64,000 nucleotides of DNA from Luidia sarsii. Lineage: Eukaryota; Echinodermata; Asteroidea; Paxillosida; Luidiidae. Where the stretch lies: positions 13,429,469 to 13,493,468 of the forward strand of contig OX465102.1 in NCBI GenBank assembly GCA_949987565.1, in the 5' to 3' direction. The notes below the pieces were generated by a model. That model was given only the letters and a program-made list of their open reading frames with translations. It made no database searches and had not been told where the DNA came from. Below, piece by piece: positions 37,001 to 45,463 of the stretch (position 1 is its first letter; every line of letters starts with the position of its first letter). A program made the position numbers and the translations under genes.

Positions 37001-37650
37001 TGCGCCACCATCACATGGCACTCAGAGACAGAGATTGTAATTATTGTGAACACCGAGTGTCCTCGGAAACCACACCAACTCAAACAGGGTGACTACATGT
37101 ACGCGTGCTTGCTGGCACACTGAACCATTCTGGACTTACTCATGATGAATATCTAGGCACTATCGGTCTACGCGACACCTTCCCTACTCGGCCGCTCCGT
37201 GCAAGGGGGAGAGCTGGACCTCGGCAGAGTTCAGCATACGCCGTCGCTCACTGAGTAACACGGGGCAGAGTTTGGCCTCCAATATGAGCAGGAAACTAGC
37301 TCGGGAAATTACCAATTGAAGTGTCAAACGATGGCTGACCCCTCCCCCTCCCCCCATCGACTCAAAGAGAAAAATATGGGTATTCCATAACTCAACTTCA
37401 CGGCATATAACAGTGCGTGTACATCATGCGTTATCACTATTAACGATAAACATGCACTGTCTTTGTGTAACCTGGTTGAGGTTACAGACTAGAAGATTTA
37501 GGTTTCCATGGGTGACCTAGGGCTTAGGGAACTACGTACGGCAAAATACGGAGAATCAGTTGGAGAGTTTGTAAAGGTCATTATGACGCTCTTACCTTTC
37601 TTCTTCGGCTTCTGGGCACGAAAACAAGACGACAGCCGCCTTCGCATCAT
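416..37650 (-). CDS. CRACD: CRACD/CRACDL (KIAA1211)-like capping-protein inhibitor of actin dynamics, 3'-incomplete
   Basis: Nine coding exons on the minus strand join in frame: 37650-37596, 32292-31630, 21424-21229, 17667-17517, 11611-11435, 5810-5732, 4364-4237, 3062-2537 and 1813-416, giving at least 1124 residues. Donor and acceptor phases match at every junction. Family landmarks occur in the vertebrate order: a basic KFKPWKSIRNFFKKKR block (exon 3), SEDSVFSPD (exon 4), an amphipathic stretch across exons 4-5, NTAARHRISVAPRARR (exon 7, compare NSAARHKL in CRACD) and a FGIRLR block (exon 9). Vertebrate CRACD binds and inhibits actin capping protein; CRACDL is its paralogue, and this is probably the unduplicated ancestor. 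The rest is proline-, serine- and charge-rich, likely disordered. The last exon seen ends at a donor (GTATAT at 415), so the C-terminus and stop lie left of the window. Homology is firm; some exon edges are inferred. Confidence 0.82.
1814..2536 (-). other. CRACD-like intron 8
   Basis: Intron with an A-rich run at about 2405-2437 and G-rich stretches (2207-2270). Nothing else is recognised. Confidence 0.5.
2537..3062 (-). CDS. CRACD: CRACD-like exon 8, proline-rich
   Basis: A 526-nt exon (acceptor TTGACAG, donor TCAG|GTAACC) encodes about 175 residues rich in Pro, Arg, Lys and Ser. It contains several PxxP runs such as PPPLPTTPIP and KRPPPVKLPRPPSL, candidate SH3 or EVH1 ligands. Very GC-rich. 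No domain is seen. Phases agree with exons 7 and 9. Confidence 0.78.
3063..4236 (-). other. CRACD-like intron 7
   Basis: Intron containing the GAGGAT minisatellite at 3303-3460 and a tRNA-like piece near 3900-3935 (TTGAACCCGAGACC, a B-box-like word in reverse). No coding exon is seen. Confidence 0.45.
3303..3460 (+). repeat. GAGGAT/GAGGATGGG minisatellite
   Basis: Imperfect 6-9 bp units of GAGGAT and GGGGAGGAT repeat for about 155 bp, producing a spurious long Pro/His ORF on the other strand. Confidence 0.9.
4237..4364 (-). CDS. CRACD: CRACD-like exon 7, AARH motif
   Basis: The exon encodes ETNESDDFDLDLIVGTNLLE and NTAARHRISVAPRARRATTR. The LxNxAARHxxxVxPRxxR pattern is one of the most conserved parts of CRACD/CRACDL proteins (Pfam DUF4592 region, named from memory). 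Acceptor GTATACAG, donor AAT|GTACGT. Confidence 0.85.
4895..5520. mobile_element. Family D element, head-to-head foldback copy
   Basis: Ends AAAGGCCCAATACAACATTG and CAATTTTGTATAGGGACTTT are inverted. The interior is two inverted arms of about 310 bp meeting near 5207; for example TGACCATCTACAAACTGTGT at 5148 recurs inverted at about 5235-5260. A TTAA follows the right end. It resembles a TTAA-inserting (piggyBac-type) non-autonomous element. No coding capacity. Confidence 0.75.
5732..5810 (-). CDS. CRACD: CRACD-like exon 6
   Basis: A short 79-nt exon encodes KSFSAATHEERKKEVKQESK and then IEVTPP. Acceptor CCCTTGCAG and donor CCGG|GTAAGAG are both good, and the phases (0 in, 1 out) match exons 5 and 7. 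The reading frame is also open upstream through 5993, which may be an alternative start exon (see findings). Confidence 0.7.
8345..8625 (+). mobile_element. Retroelement 3' tail joined to half family A element
   Basis: A pyrimidine-rich stretch with TTTGATCT and CCCTTCC words, similar to 38820-38930 and, inverted, to 50385-50570, runs directly into CTGCCTTTGGAAAAGGTCC and the rest of a family A arm ending in GCAGTTTGCAACATTTTTG. This suggests family A motifs are part of a longer retroelement. Confidence 0.5.
9014..9200. mobile_element. Family A palindromic element
   Basis: Left flank GATGTTGCAAACTGC, then an inverted pair of arms around GGCAGAG, each with the GGTCC-loop-GGATC-GAAAC core. Left-arm mutations (GACGTTTTAATCC) mark it as an older copy. 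Confidence 0.85.
9730..10256 (+). repeat. GA-rich (GAGAGG)n tract
   Basis: About 520 bp of almost pure purine with internal longer-period duplication (GAGCGAGACAGAGCGAGACA units recur). The Arg/Glu and Ser/Leu ORFs here are artefacts. Confidence 0.95.
10741..10790 (+). repeat. (GA)n microsatellite
   Basis: About 20 GA dinucleotides with few interruptions. Confidence 0.9.
11435..11611 (-). CDS. CRACD: CRACD-like exon 5
   Basis: A 177-nt phase 0/0 exon begins SELSAKLKKRSG, which completes the amphipathic segment started in exon 4 (compare the RIKALQLKIQ position of CRACDL). It continues with a Pro/Lys/Ala-rich stretch and ends DKRRSARLSMDDE. The acceptor is CTGCAG; the donor GAG|GTGTGT is weaker than the others. 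An 18-bp minisatellite starts about 60 bp upstream of the acceptor. Confidence 0.8.
11670..11925 (+). repeat. 18-bp minisatellite
   Basis: About 14 copies of an 18-bp unit GAGAGGGAGGCTACCCTT with C/T and G/A variants. The period is a multiple of three, so a repetitive open frame results. It lies about 60 bp upstream of the acceptor of CRACD-like exon 5. Confidence 0.95.
12295..12380 (+). repeat. tRNA-derived SINE-like fragment
   Basis: GGATAGCTCAGGTGGT resembles a tRNA A box, followed by CCAGACCAGTCCAATTTTCT, shared with 4800, 20355 and 48455 (GGTTxxAGTCC...CAATTTTCTTT). Confidence 0.5.
12538..12568 (+). repeat. (GGGT)n run with G-quadruplex potential
   Basis: Seven successive GGGT units fulfil the four-G-run pattern. 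Minor intronic tract. Confidence 0.8.
13683..13795. mobile_element. Family A palindromic element
   Basis: Inverted arms GGGCCTGACGTTTCGATCC and GGATCGAAACGTCAGGCCC meet at a short AAAGGTCCTTT centre. One of the best-preserved cores. Confidence 0.9.
14292..14660. mobile_element. Family B TTAA MITE
   Basis: A 369-bp element with inverted ends AGCCCCTACACAACATTGGT and ACCAATGTTGTGTAGGGGCT, flanked by TTAA at 14288-14291 and 14661-14664. The TTAA duplication and lack of coding sequence point to a non-autonomous piggyBac-type element. Confidence 0.85.
15727..15798. repeat. 29-bp-arm hairpin
   Basis: GCAGGGCAAACCCTCATTGA and its complement TCAATGAGGGTTTGCCCTGC flank a 15-bp spacer. The word also occurs at 15107, 39290, 53838 and 57101 as the tail of a tRNA-derived SINE family. 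Confidence 0.8.
16040..17500 (+). repeat. CT-rich minisatellite (CCCTCTCTCT/CCCATCTCTCT)
   Basis: About 1.45 kb of nearly pure pyrimidine with higher-order repeats: blocks of CCATCTCTCTCCCTCTCCCT recur at roughly 90-170 bp. On the minus (transcribed) strand it is purine-rich and starts about 17 nt after the exon 4 donor. Confidence 0.95.
17517..17667 (-). CDS. CRACD: CRACD-like exon 4, SEDSVF motif
   Basis: A 151-nt exon with acceptor CTGTTTCAG and donor GCG|GTAAGG encodes GKGISVSEDSVFSPDKP and then KEQVRISAEINMSNAFA. This corresponds to the SHDSIFIPE and following SQEN segments of vertebrate CRACD/CRACDL. It uses the frame expected from exon 3 (phase 2). The intron side of its donor runs straight into a 1.4-kb purine-rich (minus strand) tract. 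Confidence 0.85.
18265..18700 (+). repeat. 136-bp tandem repeat, three copies
   Basis: The word TCACCACTGCTGGCTCT occurs at 18285, 18421 and 18557, exactly 136 bp apart, with over 95% similarity between units. Confidence 0.92.
19397..19565. mobile_element. Family A element, diverged
   Basis: Flank GTTCTGCTTACTGACTAG, then inverted GGCCTGATGTTTTGATCC and GGATCGAAATGTCATGCCC arms around AAGGAAGAAAGG. Confidence 0.8.
20298..20400 (+). repeat. tRNA-derived SINE fragment
   Basis: GGATAGTTCACACGATAAGAGCG looks like a tRNA 5' half with A box, and AGGTTCAAGTCCCGGTCC is a good B box; a T-run follows. Spacing is tRNA-like, but the fold is imperfect, so a SINE head is more likely than a functional tRNA gene. 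Confidence 0.55.
20645..20790 (+). repeat. tRNA-derived SINE, second family
   Basis: TGGTTGAGATGTCTGCACT, GTGTTCGAATCCCGCC (B box) and AGCTGCC...GAGCAAAGCACTG recur inverted at 57101-57240 (GGGATTTGAACCCGC) and 26937-27100, and partly at 21010-21090, 41640-41700 and 53838-53960. Confidence 0.6.
21229..21424 (-). CDS. CRACD: CRACD-like exon 3, basic NFFKKKR block
   Basis: The exon encodes SALDESGSAKKKKFKPWKS followed by IRNFFKKKRPGKEELGEGEE, the clearest N-terminal hallmark of the CRACD/CRACDL family (vertebrate form KFKxFKxFFGKKKKK). The acceptor at 21425-21426 sits against a run of C-rich sequence on this strand (the GGGGGA repeat on the plus strand). The donor is CTAGG|GTAAGAGG. Phase 1 in, phase 2 out, consistent with both neighbours. 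Confidence 0.85.
21427..21530 (+). repeat. (GGGGGA)n tract at exon 3 acceptor
   Basis: About 100 bp of GGGGGA units plus a starting G10 run directly adjoin the exon 3 acceptor. The minus strand shows an all-C/T tract here that takes the place of the polypyrimidine tract. Confidence 0.95.
22090..22220 (+). repeat. GGA-rich purine tract
   Basis: Imperfect GGAGGA and GGAAGA repeats over about 130 bp. Confidence 0.85.
22253..22624. mobile_element. Family B TTAA MITE
   Basis: Same ends and interior as 14292-14660, flanked by TTAA at 22249-22252 and 22625-22628. Interior T-run expansion near 22470-22488. Confidence 0.85.
23427..23723. mobile_element. Family B-related MITE, divergent subfamily
   Basis: Ends AGCCCCTACACACTATTGGT and GGTGTGTAGGGGCT with TTAA at 23423-23426 and 23724-23727, but a different interior. 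A second GTGCAAAATCGTGTTTAGGGGCTTAA end at 23927-23952 suggests another, decayed copy next to it. Confidence 0.75.
25128..25215. mobile_element. Family A element, internally deleted
   Basis: AATGTTGCAAACTGCTTACT is followed by ATCCTAGCAGGACCTTTCTC and GCCTTTGAGAAAT; the outer arms are missing. Confidence 0.7.
26980..27200. repeat. Inverted pair of SINE tails
   Basis: A 31-bp arm beginning GCACTGAATGCTCAGTGC at 26980-27010 recurs perfectly inverted at 27170-27200. Between them lies a tRNA-like segment (GGGATTCAAACCTGCC, reversed B box). Confidence 0.8.
28194..28397. mobile_element. Family C foldback MITE
   Basis: Ends GGGCCAATTTCATAGAGCTG and GGCTCTATGAAATTGGGCCC are inverted, each followed by a CTTAAGCG/CGCTTAAG block. 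No coding sequence. A related copy lies at 33124-33729. Confidence 0.8.
31630..32292 (-). CDS. CRACD: CRACD-like exon 2, acidic low-complexity region
   Basis: A 663-nt exon, acceptor TTTCAG at 32293 and donor GAACAAG|GTACTT at 31629, encodes residues 19-239. It is rich in Glu, Asp, Ser and Pro, with an APAP-type run near the start, a central EPEWTFLDADDLS segment and an SGSWELLYNMAA segment. The exon is GC-rich against its AT-rich introns. No known globular domain is recognised, and the region is probably disordered. It joins in frame to the basic exon 3, so an acidic tail precedes the basic NFFKKKR block. Confidence 0.75.
33124..33729. mobile_element. Family C element split by a family B MITE
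   Basis: The family C left end (GCCAATCGCATAGAGCTGCTTAAGC) starts at 33124. A family B copy (33345-33713) sits inside its right-end CGCTTAAGC block, using the TTAA at 33341-33344, after which ATGAAATTGGCCCC resumes. The right TTAA copy has mutated to TTAT. Confidence 0.8.
35062..35190. mobile_element. Truncated family D element
   Basis: AGGCCCAATACAACACTGGG after TTAA at 35058-35061, then TTACACAGTTTGTAGATG and CTTACGGTCTGGGATGCTG as in 4895-5520; the other end is missing. Confidence 0.65.
36268..36531. mobile_element. Foldback element
   Basis: GGACCTTTCCCATGAAATATGC at the left is mirrored by GCATATTTCATGGGAAAGGTCC at the right, with TTGGTGGGCAAGC / GTTTGCCCACCAA as inner arms. Confidence 0.75.
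36538..36739. mobile_element. Second foldback element, directly adjacent
   Basis: TTTACATGTCATCACGACGTATAG and GGGCATTTTTGCATCTCATTTGG are mirrored at 36650-36735 (CCAAATGAGATGCAAAAATACCC, CTATATGTCACGTGATGGCATG). Confidence 0.75.
37596..37650 (-). CDS. CRACD: CRACD-like exon 1 (start codon)
   Basis: The exon encodes a short basic N-terminus, MMRRRLSSCFRAQKPKKK, and ends in phase 1 at a strong donor (AAAG|GTAAGAGCG). The two ATGs at 37650 and 37647 are the first in this frame; the open frame continues upstream to about 37824 without another ATG. A TATA-like TATAATAG lies about 65 bp upstream near 37713-37720. An SSCF-type basic start is a plausible membrane or lipid anchor, but that is inference. 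The phase fits the acceptor at 32293 exactly. Confidence 0.65.
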
Positions 37651-39606
37651 CTTGTGTGTTTGCGTGGCTACGCTCGCTTTTTCAATTTCAATTTTCTTTT
37701 TGAAGAACTTTCTATTATAACCCTCCCCTAAAAAAGAGCGTCTGATTTCTAGTCTGAAGAGATTTCTGCTCTTTCGCAGCCGGCGGATTGTACGAAAGGA
37801 AGCTTTAAATAACTGGCCTTCCACTCTGACCCGCCAACTGTCAGGATTTTTCTTTTAAGAGGAGGGGGAGGGGGAGGGAGGGAGGTAGGGAAAAGGGGGA
37901 TGGGATAATCATGTGAGCTGTCTAAACGACCGTGAGACGGGGAACCACCCAGATTCATCCACAGACGCACTCGGAGGCGTCGCACTAACGAGATTTCGCA
38001 CAGTGGCAGCTGGGAACGTGCAGCCCTCCAAAAAAAACACCATATATATGATCCAAAACAAAAAGAAAAGAAAGGAAAAAAAGGAAAACAAACATGGGGG
38101 GGTGGTGGCTAGTGGCTAGTGGCGGTTCGGCCAGGGTATGAAAGACAGTGCCTAAGCCTACTAATATCCAGAGTCAGCCATGATGAAAAAGAGGGGGGCA
38201 CAACCTTAAAAAGACCTCAGTCTCAAACAGGAAGCCCGTTTGGATGACTAATAAGACAGGGGTGGTGTTTTTTTTCTTTTTTTAAATGAGGCAAACTTTG
38301 GGTGGTTCGTAGGTTTGTGCTTTTCAGTGGATCTCTCGCTGAAAGAAAATGTCCCTCTCGGCGGCGCAACCAACTCAAACGTCCTCAGCTGTTTTACAAA
38401 GCAAAGGATGGCTAAAGCAAGATCTGGCATGAATTTAGCCCAACAGAAACGGCTAAGCAGTAAAGCACTATCGTATTTGGTAATGACACCTGAGAATTAG
38501 TGTGGCTCTGTGAAGTACAAAGGGTCAAGAACTCAATGGTTTGGGCAGTGGATGCTGTGTCTGTTCACTGTTCTCAGAAGGCAATCTTGCCGGTGCTCTG
38601 GTTAACTTTATATATATACCGTACATGAAAACACATGCCAATTCCCCCCCAACAAAAAAAACTTTTCTTTTATCAGCCAGTCACAGAGTGAGCAAATTTT
38701 GTGCGCTTAACTCTTTTGGAGTAATGGTAAACTTGACGCACAATTTGTATTCCCTGAGGTGTCTGATGAAAATCATGATTTAAAAATCCCTCTTTTGTGT
38801 AAACCAACTTTACTACATTCCTCTTTGATCTTCCCCTTTGATCTTTCATTCTTTACTTCCCCTCCCCAGCTACTGCTGGTCTGTCTGTCATCTGTAATTC
38901 TGTGTCACAATAAACATGTATCTCTCCCTGCAATTTGTTTCGGTGACCCTCGAGAGAAGTTCTGGTAAGATTTAAAGTGATCGCTTGACCCTCTGTACCT
39001 AAGAATCTTCTCCTCCTAACACGGAATAAATGAAATTTCACGTCTGTCTCGGACATGAAATTGTTCCCAAACTATGCGTAAAACACACCACATTCACATT
39101 GCATGAACTTTGACATTTTAACATGACAAACAACTAGGCTATGAAACTCTTCTACTGACAATGGGTTGTGTGAATGGCTGCCTTGAAAATAACTGGGCCG
39201 CCTGCCACTAGAGGGCGCCATTCAACAATCCAATAATCATGCAGTTTTGGTTCTCATGTCAAGTTGAATGAAAACACTTGAAACTAGTTCAATGAGGTTT
39301 TGCCCTTGCTCGACGTGATAAACACCGAGTATAACATCATGTTATATCTATGACTCGAAACTAGGTTGGACTTAGTGTAACAGCAATGAGTATACATGTA
39401 CACCTCATCATCACATGTACAGGGGCTGCCTGGACTGCATTTCTTCCTCTAAATTTTGGGGAGGTCACAGTTTCTATTGTCAGGCCTCTGACCCCATAGT
39501 TTCAAGTGGATAGCTCAGGCTATTTTCAGATGAGATGGTCACTTCAATCCAGCATGACCTCCACTGTTATGTTTCAACCCACACAGGCCAGTCCCATAAT
39601 CCCATC

Positions 39607-40033
39607 AAGGATGCACCAGACACTGAGAGACAGACACTTTTCTTCACGATCGCACACATTTTGATACAATTATGTAGCAATAATATAGGTGTCTTTGGGG
39701 GAATATAATGACTAAACAAAACTTTTCACTACTGGGTACTGTACTGCATTCAACATCAAGAACTTTCAGTTTCTGGAGGAACAGACTTTTGAGTCACAGT
39801 GTTTTTCACTTTTGTTCCTCCTGGCCATCTTAGATTGGATTGTCCTTACTCTGCTTGTTTACTCCTTGCCTCTTACCCTCTTACCCTCCTGCCCAATCTC
39901 TTCCCCTTCATCCCCAGTCCTTGCCCCATCTCTTCCCCTTCTCATCCTGACCTATCACATCTCTGATACATGTGCATAATAATTCTCCTTGTTTGGTATT
40001 TATTCAACCGTTTTTCTCCCAGCTTGAATTTCC
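39607..40033 (+). mobile_element. Dispersed repeat copy 1 (retroelement 3' segment)
   Basis: Begins AAGGATGCACCAGACACTGA and ends near TTTTTCTCCCAGCTTGAATT. Over 90% similar to 43508-43928, with one extra CTTACCCT unit. Confidence 0.8.
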
Positions 40034-41850
40034 ACACAGGCCAGTCCCACTGTGCAAATAATCGCAATTTGAAATCGCTAGTCAACCCCCACCCCCTTTT
40101 GTTGCTCACATCTACACGTGCCAAAAAATCGCGATGCAAAAAATCGCGAGCCGATTGTGATTAGTAATTGTGGTCAAATGGTGCATGTACCCTGTAGAGT
40201 GGCCCATGCACGGAAAAGCACAGCAATACTAGTCAGTCAGAGCGCAAGCGGTGCATTGTGGGAATAAACCCGGTGCAATTCGGAAGAGCATTCCCATGTG
40301 GCAATTGGCAGATCATGATTAAAGTTTGACAAATAATCATGTTTAATGTGTCCACACACAGCAAATATGTCGAAGTGGAGTTAAAAAAAATTTCCTGATT
40401 CAAATCACAATCCAAATAATGGCATAATGGTACACTGGAAGTTCCATATTGTTTCCTATGACCAATAAAATATTCAAATTATTTTCCAGGTCTCAAAAAT
40501 GTCTTGGACCCATTGGCTAGGATTGAAATGTCAAGAGACTGCAATGTGCATTTGGGTCATTTAGGTCGGTAAGCAATTGGCAACATTTTGTACTATATTT
40601 GATTTGGATTTTTCTCACAACCCTCACAAACTCTGTCATTCCACCGCGGTTTGACAAATACACACCAAAACAAACATTATGGGGTCTCTGGGCACAGGGG
40701 CAAAGGGCCTATGACAAAGAAGTGTTTACACAAATTTAGAAATGCCAAATTTACAAATGCCAAATGTCAGTGAACACGCCAGTACTTTGCAGTCACAGGG
40801 TGATTTATTAGGACTGGGTTCATGATAGTTAGACTCGTCAATTATTGATTTAAGCCACATGCGTATGGAACTGGGAATTCTATCCAAATATGTGTACTGG
40901 ATTGTCTGAATTCTGCAGACTTTGTCAGCGATTCATGTCGGTTTGGTTTCAGGTTAGGGTACAAAACCTACTAGACGAACTGCTGAATACTGTGAGGTGA
41001 TACAAATTATTGCAAATGTCGAGCACTCAATAATCTGATCCATGTACGGTAGGACCTTTCTCAAACAATGTCTTCCTGGGATTGAAACGTCAAGAGGATG
41101 AATGTTGAATTTACTGATTGCTGCAGTTATTGCTGATGCTATGGGCAGTGTTCCTGTTGTTGAATGTTGATCACACCTGCCTTAATGCTTACGTATACAT
41201 GCACATGTACATGTACGTATGTATTCATAAGACAGAATGCAAGTGCAATATATTTTTGGCCATGCCACTCGACTCAGTTGCATGTACCTGTAATTGCTGT
41301 ACAATATGCATCATGTATGCATTTTGCAATGTTAAGGAATTCACTGCACAGTACAACTACAACTTTGCCATACATTTTCAATTCAATTTACTTGATGTAG
41401 CCTATACATGATGGGAAGCCTACTAAAAGTGTAACATATTTTCAATAGATCCATGCACAGCATTTTTGTTGGTGAAACTTTATTACAAACTTGCTAAATA
41501 CTTGTCGGGGGAAGGGTGTGTGTCAAGTTCAACACAAAAAATACTAATTACTGATAAGTACTGCACAGTGCACATCTATGCTTGACCACTGCACCTGCCG
41601 CAATCAATATAAACCCGAATCCACCACACAAACCGGACCACCTTGGTGGTCAAGCGGTTCAAGACATCTGCACTGGAAAATAGAGAGTTGAGGGCCAGAA
41701 ATCAGAATCATTTTGCAGCTGGCAACAGGACAAAGCATTGGACATTCAACACTGACCACTAAAAGTCTAAATTATTTTCGGAAAGATTTTAACCTTACCG
41801 TAAAAGGCTGGAAAAAATCCTATATCAACATAAATTATACACCACCTTTT

Positions 41851-42050
41851 ATTATCTTTAAATTTAGTGGGCCTGACATTTTGATCCTAGCAGGACCAGA
41901 TCCTGCCTTTGAGAAAGGTCCTGCTAGGATCGAAACGTCAGGTCCTCTATTTAGAGGGCCTGACGTTTCGATCCTAGCAGGACCTTTCTCAAAGGCAGGA
42001 TCTGGTCCTGCTAGGATCAAAATGTCAGGCCCACTAAATTTTAAGATAAT
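41851..42050. mobile_element. Family A compound palindrome
   Basis: A 200-bp near-perfect palindrome (ATTATCTTTAAATTTAGTGG ... AAATTTTAAGATAAT) centred at about 41950. Each arm itself contains two inverted family A cores, giving four cores in alternating orientation. A right flank with GCAGTTTGCAAC follows at 42065-42125. Confidence 0.85.
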
Positions 42051-42956
42051 AAAATGGTAATCTTAAAAAAATTTAAGATTTGCATTTTGGTAATTTTAAT
42101 CAGTAAGCAGTTTGCAACAATTTTGCCAAAACAACTGGACTTTCAGTATTCCCAAACATCATAATTTTGTGATGGGTATTAATGGTATGTGTTGTGTCAA
42201 CCAGATGATGGCAGCAGTGCCGCTGCCAGCATGCAGCTGTGTACAAACCATGCACTTCACTTTAATTTATTCACCAAAATCACGATTTGGGGGAAAACTG
42301 TAAGTCCATTTTTTGCGGGAAGTATGGTCTATTGCGAATAATACGCTTTTCTCCGCCCTTTCAGGTTGAAGGTTTTAAACTAAAATCTTGCCCTACTTCC
42401 AATAGACACATGTACAGTATTTGTGTTGGTCAGACTCAGAGTCTACTTCAAACTTGCTGAATACCTGTCGGAAAGGGCATACCGTCATTGAGTAGTTTGC
42501 ATTTCCGAAAAAATCCAGAGAGCTTGAACTTTCTAATCCTTCTACCCTCAATAGGGCCTGCCTCAAATGTCAAAGGAAGAATTTGCATAAAACTACTTAG
42601 TTGAATTATACCCCAGAGCACAGGTACAACTTACATATATCCTCTGTTGAATGCATTAAGTTTAATGCAATTAACATCAATTCAAATATAACAATTTTGA
42701 CACAATAATAGAGTAAAAGTAAAAACACCAGTTTTACTTAGTTTCACTTGGCCATAAATTATGCAGGCCTACATGTCTCTAGCTATGACTGTATGTATGT
42801 TATTTCCTTGAACTGGATAAGTAAATTACATGTAGTGCAGTAGTGGGAACGGCCCTAGAGTAACAGGTAATATACTGTTCCAGCTACTCCCCGCCAACTG
42901 ACTGTTGTGTATCGCTCTCTGCACACACAAGCTGCCTAGCTGACAGATGCACAAAA

Positions 42957-43110
42957 TAATGTTGAAAACTGCTTACTGACTAAATGACCAATTTTATCAA
43001 ATATTTGGAGGGCCTGACATTTCGATCCTAGCAGGGCATTTCCTCAAAAAGACCTGTCCTGCTAGGACCGAAAAGTAAGGCCTTCCTAATTTTAGAATTA
43101 ACAGGTAGAT
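42957..43110. mobile_element. Family A element, diverged
   Basis: Flank TGTTGAAAACTGCTTACTG, then GGGCCTGACATTTCGATCC and a mutated right arm GGACCGAAAAGTAAGGCC. Confidence 0.75.
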
Positions 43111-43507
43111 AGATATAGATATGTTCTTTATAGCCTTTAACAGTTATTTGTTCTCCTTTTTAACAATTTTAATATTTCGAAAGTCGTACGACAATCATTG
43201 TACGGCAATCAAAAATATTTTTAAAAAGGGGTATTGGGTTAAAGTTACTGTAGCTTTAAAAATGGTAGTCTTTTCGATGGCCAACTTATCTTCAAATAGA
43301 CACAGTGGAGGAAGGGGAGGGGCACCCTGATCCTTCCCAGGGGGTTGGGCAGAAATCCAGGGGCACGCCAACAAATTAACAATGCCTCATGTTCACGTCC
43401 GATTTGATTTTACCTTGAGCTATCAATGACATGTTTTATTTGCCAAGTGCCTTGTGAAAGTGAAGTGCATGGAATATAAACCATGCATAAACGAAACGTC
43501 AGACCAT

Positions 43508-43928
43508 AAAGGATGCACCAGACACTGAGAGACAGACACTGTTCTTCACGATCGCTCAAATTTAGATACAATTATGTAGCAATAATATAGGTGTCTTTGG
43601 GGGAATATAATGACTAAACAAAACTTTTCACTACTGAGTACCTTACTGCATTCACCATCACGAGCTTTCAGTTTCTGGAGGAACAGACTTTTGAGTCACA
43701 GTGTTTTTTATTTTTGTTCCTCCTGGCCATCTTAGATTGGATTGTCCTTACTCTGCTTGTTTACTCCTTGCCTCTTACCCTCCTGCCCAATCTCTTCCCC
43801 TTCATCCCCAGTCCTTGCCCCATCTCTTCCCCTTCTCATCCTGACCTATCACATCTCTGATACATGTGCATAATAATTCTCCTTGTTTGGTATTTATTCA
43901 ACCATTTTTCTCTCATCTTTAATTTCCA
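43508..43928 (+). mobile_element. Dispersed repeat copy 2
   Basis: Direct-orientation copy of 39607-40033. It continues to a TTGGCCGAATAAATAATAAT tail near 43983-44000, which looks like a retroelement 3' end. Confidence 0.8.
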
Positions 43929-45463
43929 TGATATAGACTGCATGACCTTTCTCACCTTAAATGTACTTCTTGTTTGCTTTCCTTGGCCGAATAAATAATA
44001 ATGATAACAATGATAACAAATTTGATTTTTTTTAAAACTCTTGCTTAATTAATAATGGTTTATAGATGTAGGCATGTACCCAATAATCACGGGAATGAGT
44101 ACTACTACTAGTGTGCGTATACTGGTTAGGTGGTGCATGGAGGAAGGAAATTTCTCCTCCATGGGTGGCGGTATAGTTGATTGGGAAAACCATGGAGGTT
44201 CCTTCCTCCATGGGAAAACTAGCAATGTGTGAAACATATTTAAAATCAAATGTAAACAACTACGCACACAAAAGTAAAAAAAAAAAAAAAAAATTACATC
44301 AATACATGCGTGTGCAAGAAAGGAAAAACAGCGATATAGCTAGAGCATTTGTCAGGCCGATCATCAGGGCGATCTAATTTTGACGTTGCATGTCACCGCA
44401 CGACCAGAGATCAGAGAAACGAGGTGTCCGGAAAATGGGCACGAGTATTGACAAACGCCCCTAATTAAGCGCTGTGCGCGTCGAGGGATGTACATGTATA
44501 TAGAGGAAAATATCGAACGTTGAAAAAATGATAATATTTACTCAGGAGCTCACCTGCCAAACCAGAACCCCCGGGTTCCAGAGACGGCGCCCACTCTACA
44601 CCACCGGGGTGCCTAGATTATGGATATCCATGTTCTCCGTCGATCAAGTCAGCTAGCAACCCTCTTTCCTCTCCCTGGAGAAGAGGTTCCGCCTTTTTTT
44701 TTTCTCTCGCCAACTTGTCAAATCTCCAAATCGACGGGCGCAGTGCACACTACCGGTGGGCTGCCATCTTTACGCCACGGAGAGATCCACCTGTTATTGT
44801 GTTCAAGGCGACCATACCACTACGCAAAAGAGGGGCGTCCTAACCTCAAACCCGCCGGTGAGGGTGGGAAAATAATCTCAACAAAAAGTGTGTAAAAATA
44901 AAATCGAAGAATAATGAAAACGTCTGCATTTGAATTAATTTTTCCGCTGTTTTGGGGCATCCGGGTGAAATAGCGGCTCGAAGCACTTATTATGCGTAAA
45001 AGGAACGGTCACCTTATTTACAAGTGGCCTATTCCGGCGTGGAATGTATGTGCAATTGAAAGATGGGAATGTGACAATCGGATTGTTCTCAGCGTGTACC
45101 GACGGACCGAGTCAGGTGGACAGTGGTCTCGTCTGCGACAAGAATGTCGACAATGCGATTGCGAGCTTGCCAATGCCATTGTCTGGTGATTGTGGTGAAT
45201 TACCGGGCAAAGGTAGCGACACTGCTGTGACGAGTTAATTTTCCAAAGAGGCGGCTTCGTTACTGCCGTCGTATTCGTAATGACATGTGACGCGTGTACT
45301 CTTTACTTGAGAGGAAAACCTGATTTTTTGGAGCATTGTCGAATTCAGTACAGACAGTAGCTATTCACTATACTAACTAAGCATAGATATAGTCTAAGTT
45401 GCTTCTAATTAAGTACACGATTTCTCGTGTCCTCACTCCTGCAGTTCATGTGCTGAGCTCGTC

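Larger units (their letters stand above)
32293..37595 (-). other. CRACD-like intron 1
   Basis: A 5.3-kb intron with a decayed family A arm (32355-32425), family C interrupted by family B (33124-33729), a truncated family D copy (35062-35190), two adjacent foldbacks (36268-36531, 36538-36739) and TACATGTAC clusters (34610-34800). No exon recognised. Confidence 0.5.
37651..45463. other. Intergenic region between divergent CRACD-like and C4orf33-like genes
   Basis: 7.8 kb containing a 420-bp retroelement-like segment present twice (39607-40033, 43508-43928), family A copies including a 200-bp palindrome (41851-42050, 42957-43110), and decayed family A pieces near 40500-40600 and 41040-41150. 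A candidate acceptor at 45441-45444 suggests a 5' exon of C4orf33-like, perhaps within 44.9-45.25 kb. No further coding gene is recognised. Confidence 0.5.

Noticed and set aside
44992..45238. Overlapping plus-strand ORFs as a coding first exon of C4orf33-like.
   Set aside because: No family similarity. The region may be a 5' UTR exon, but the donor and phase are not established.
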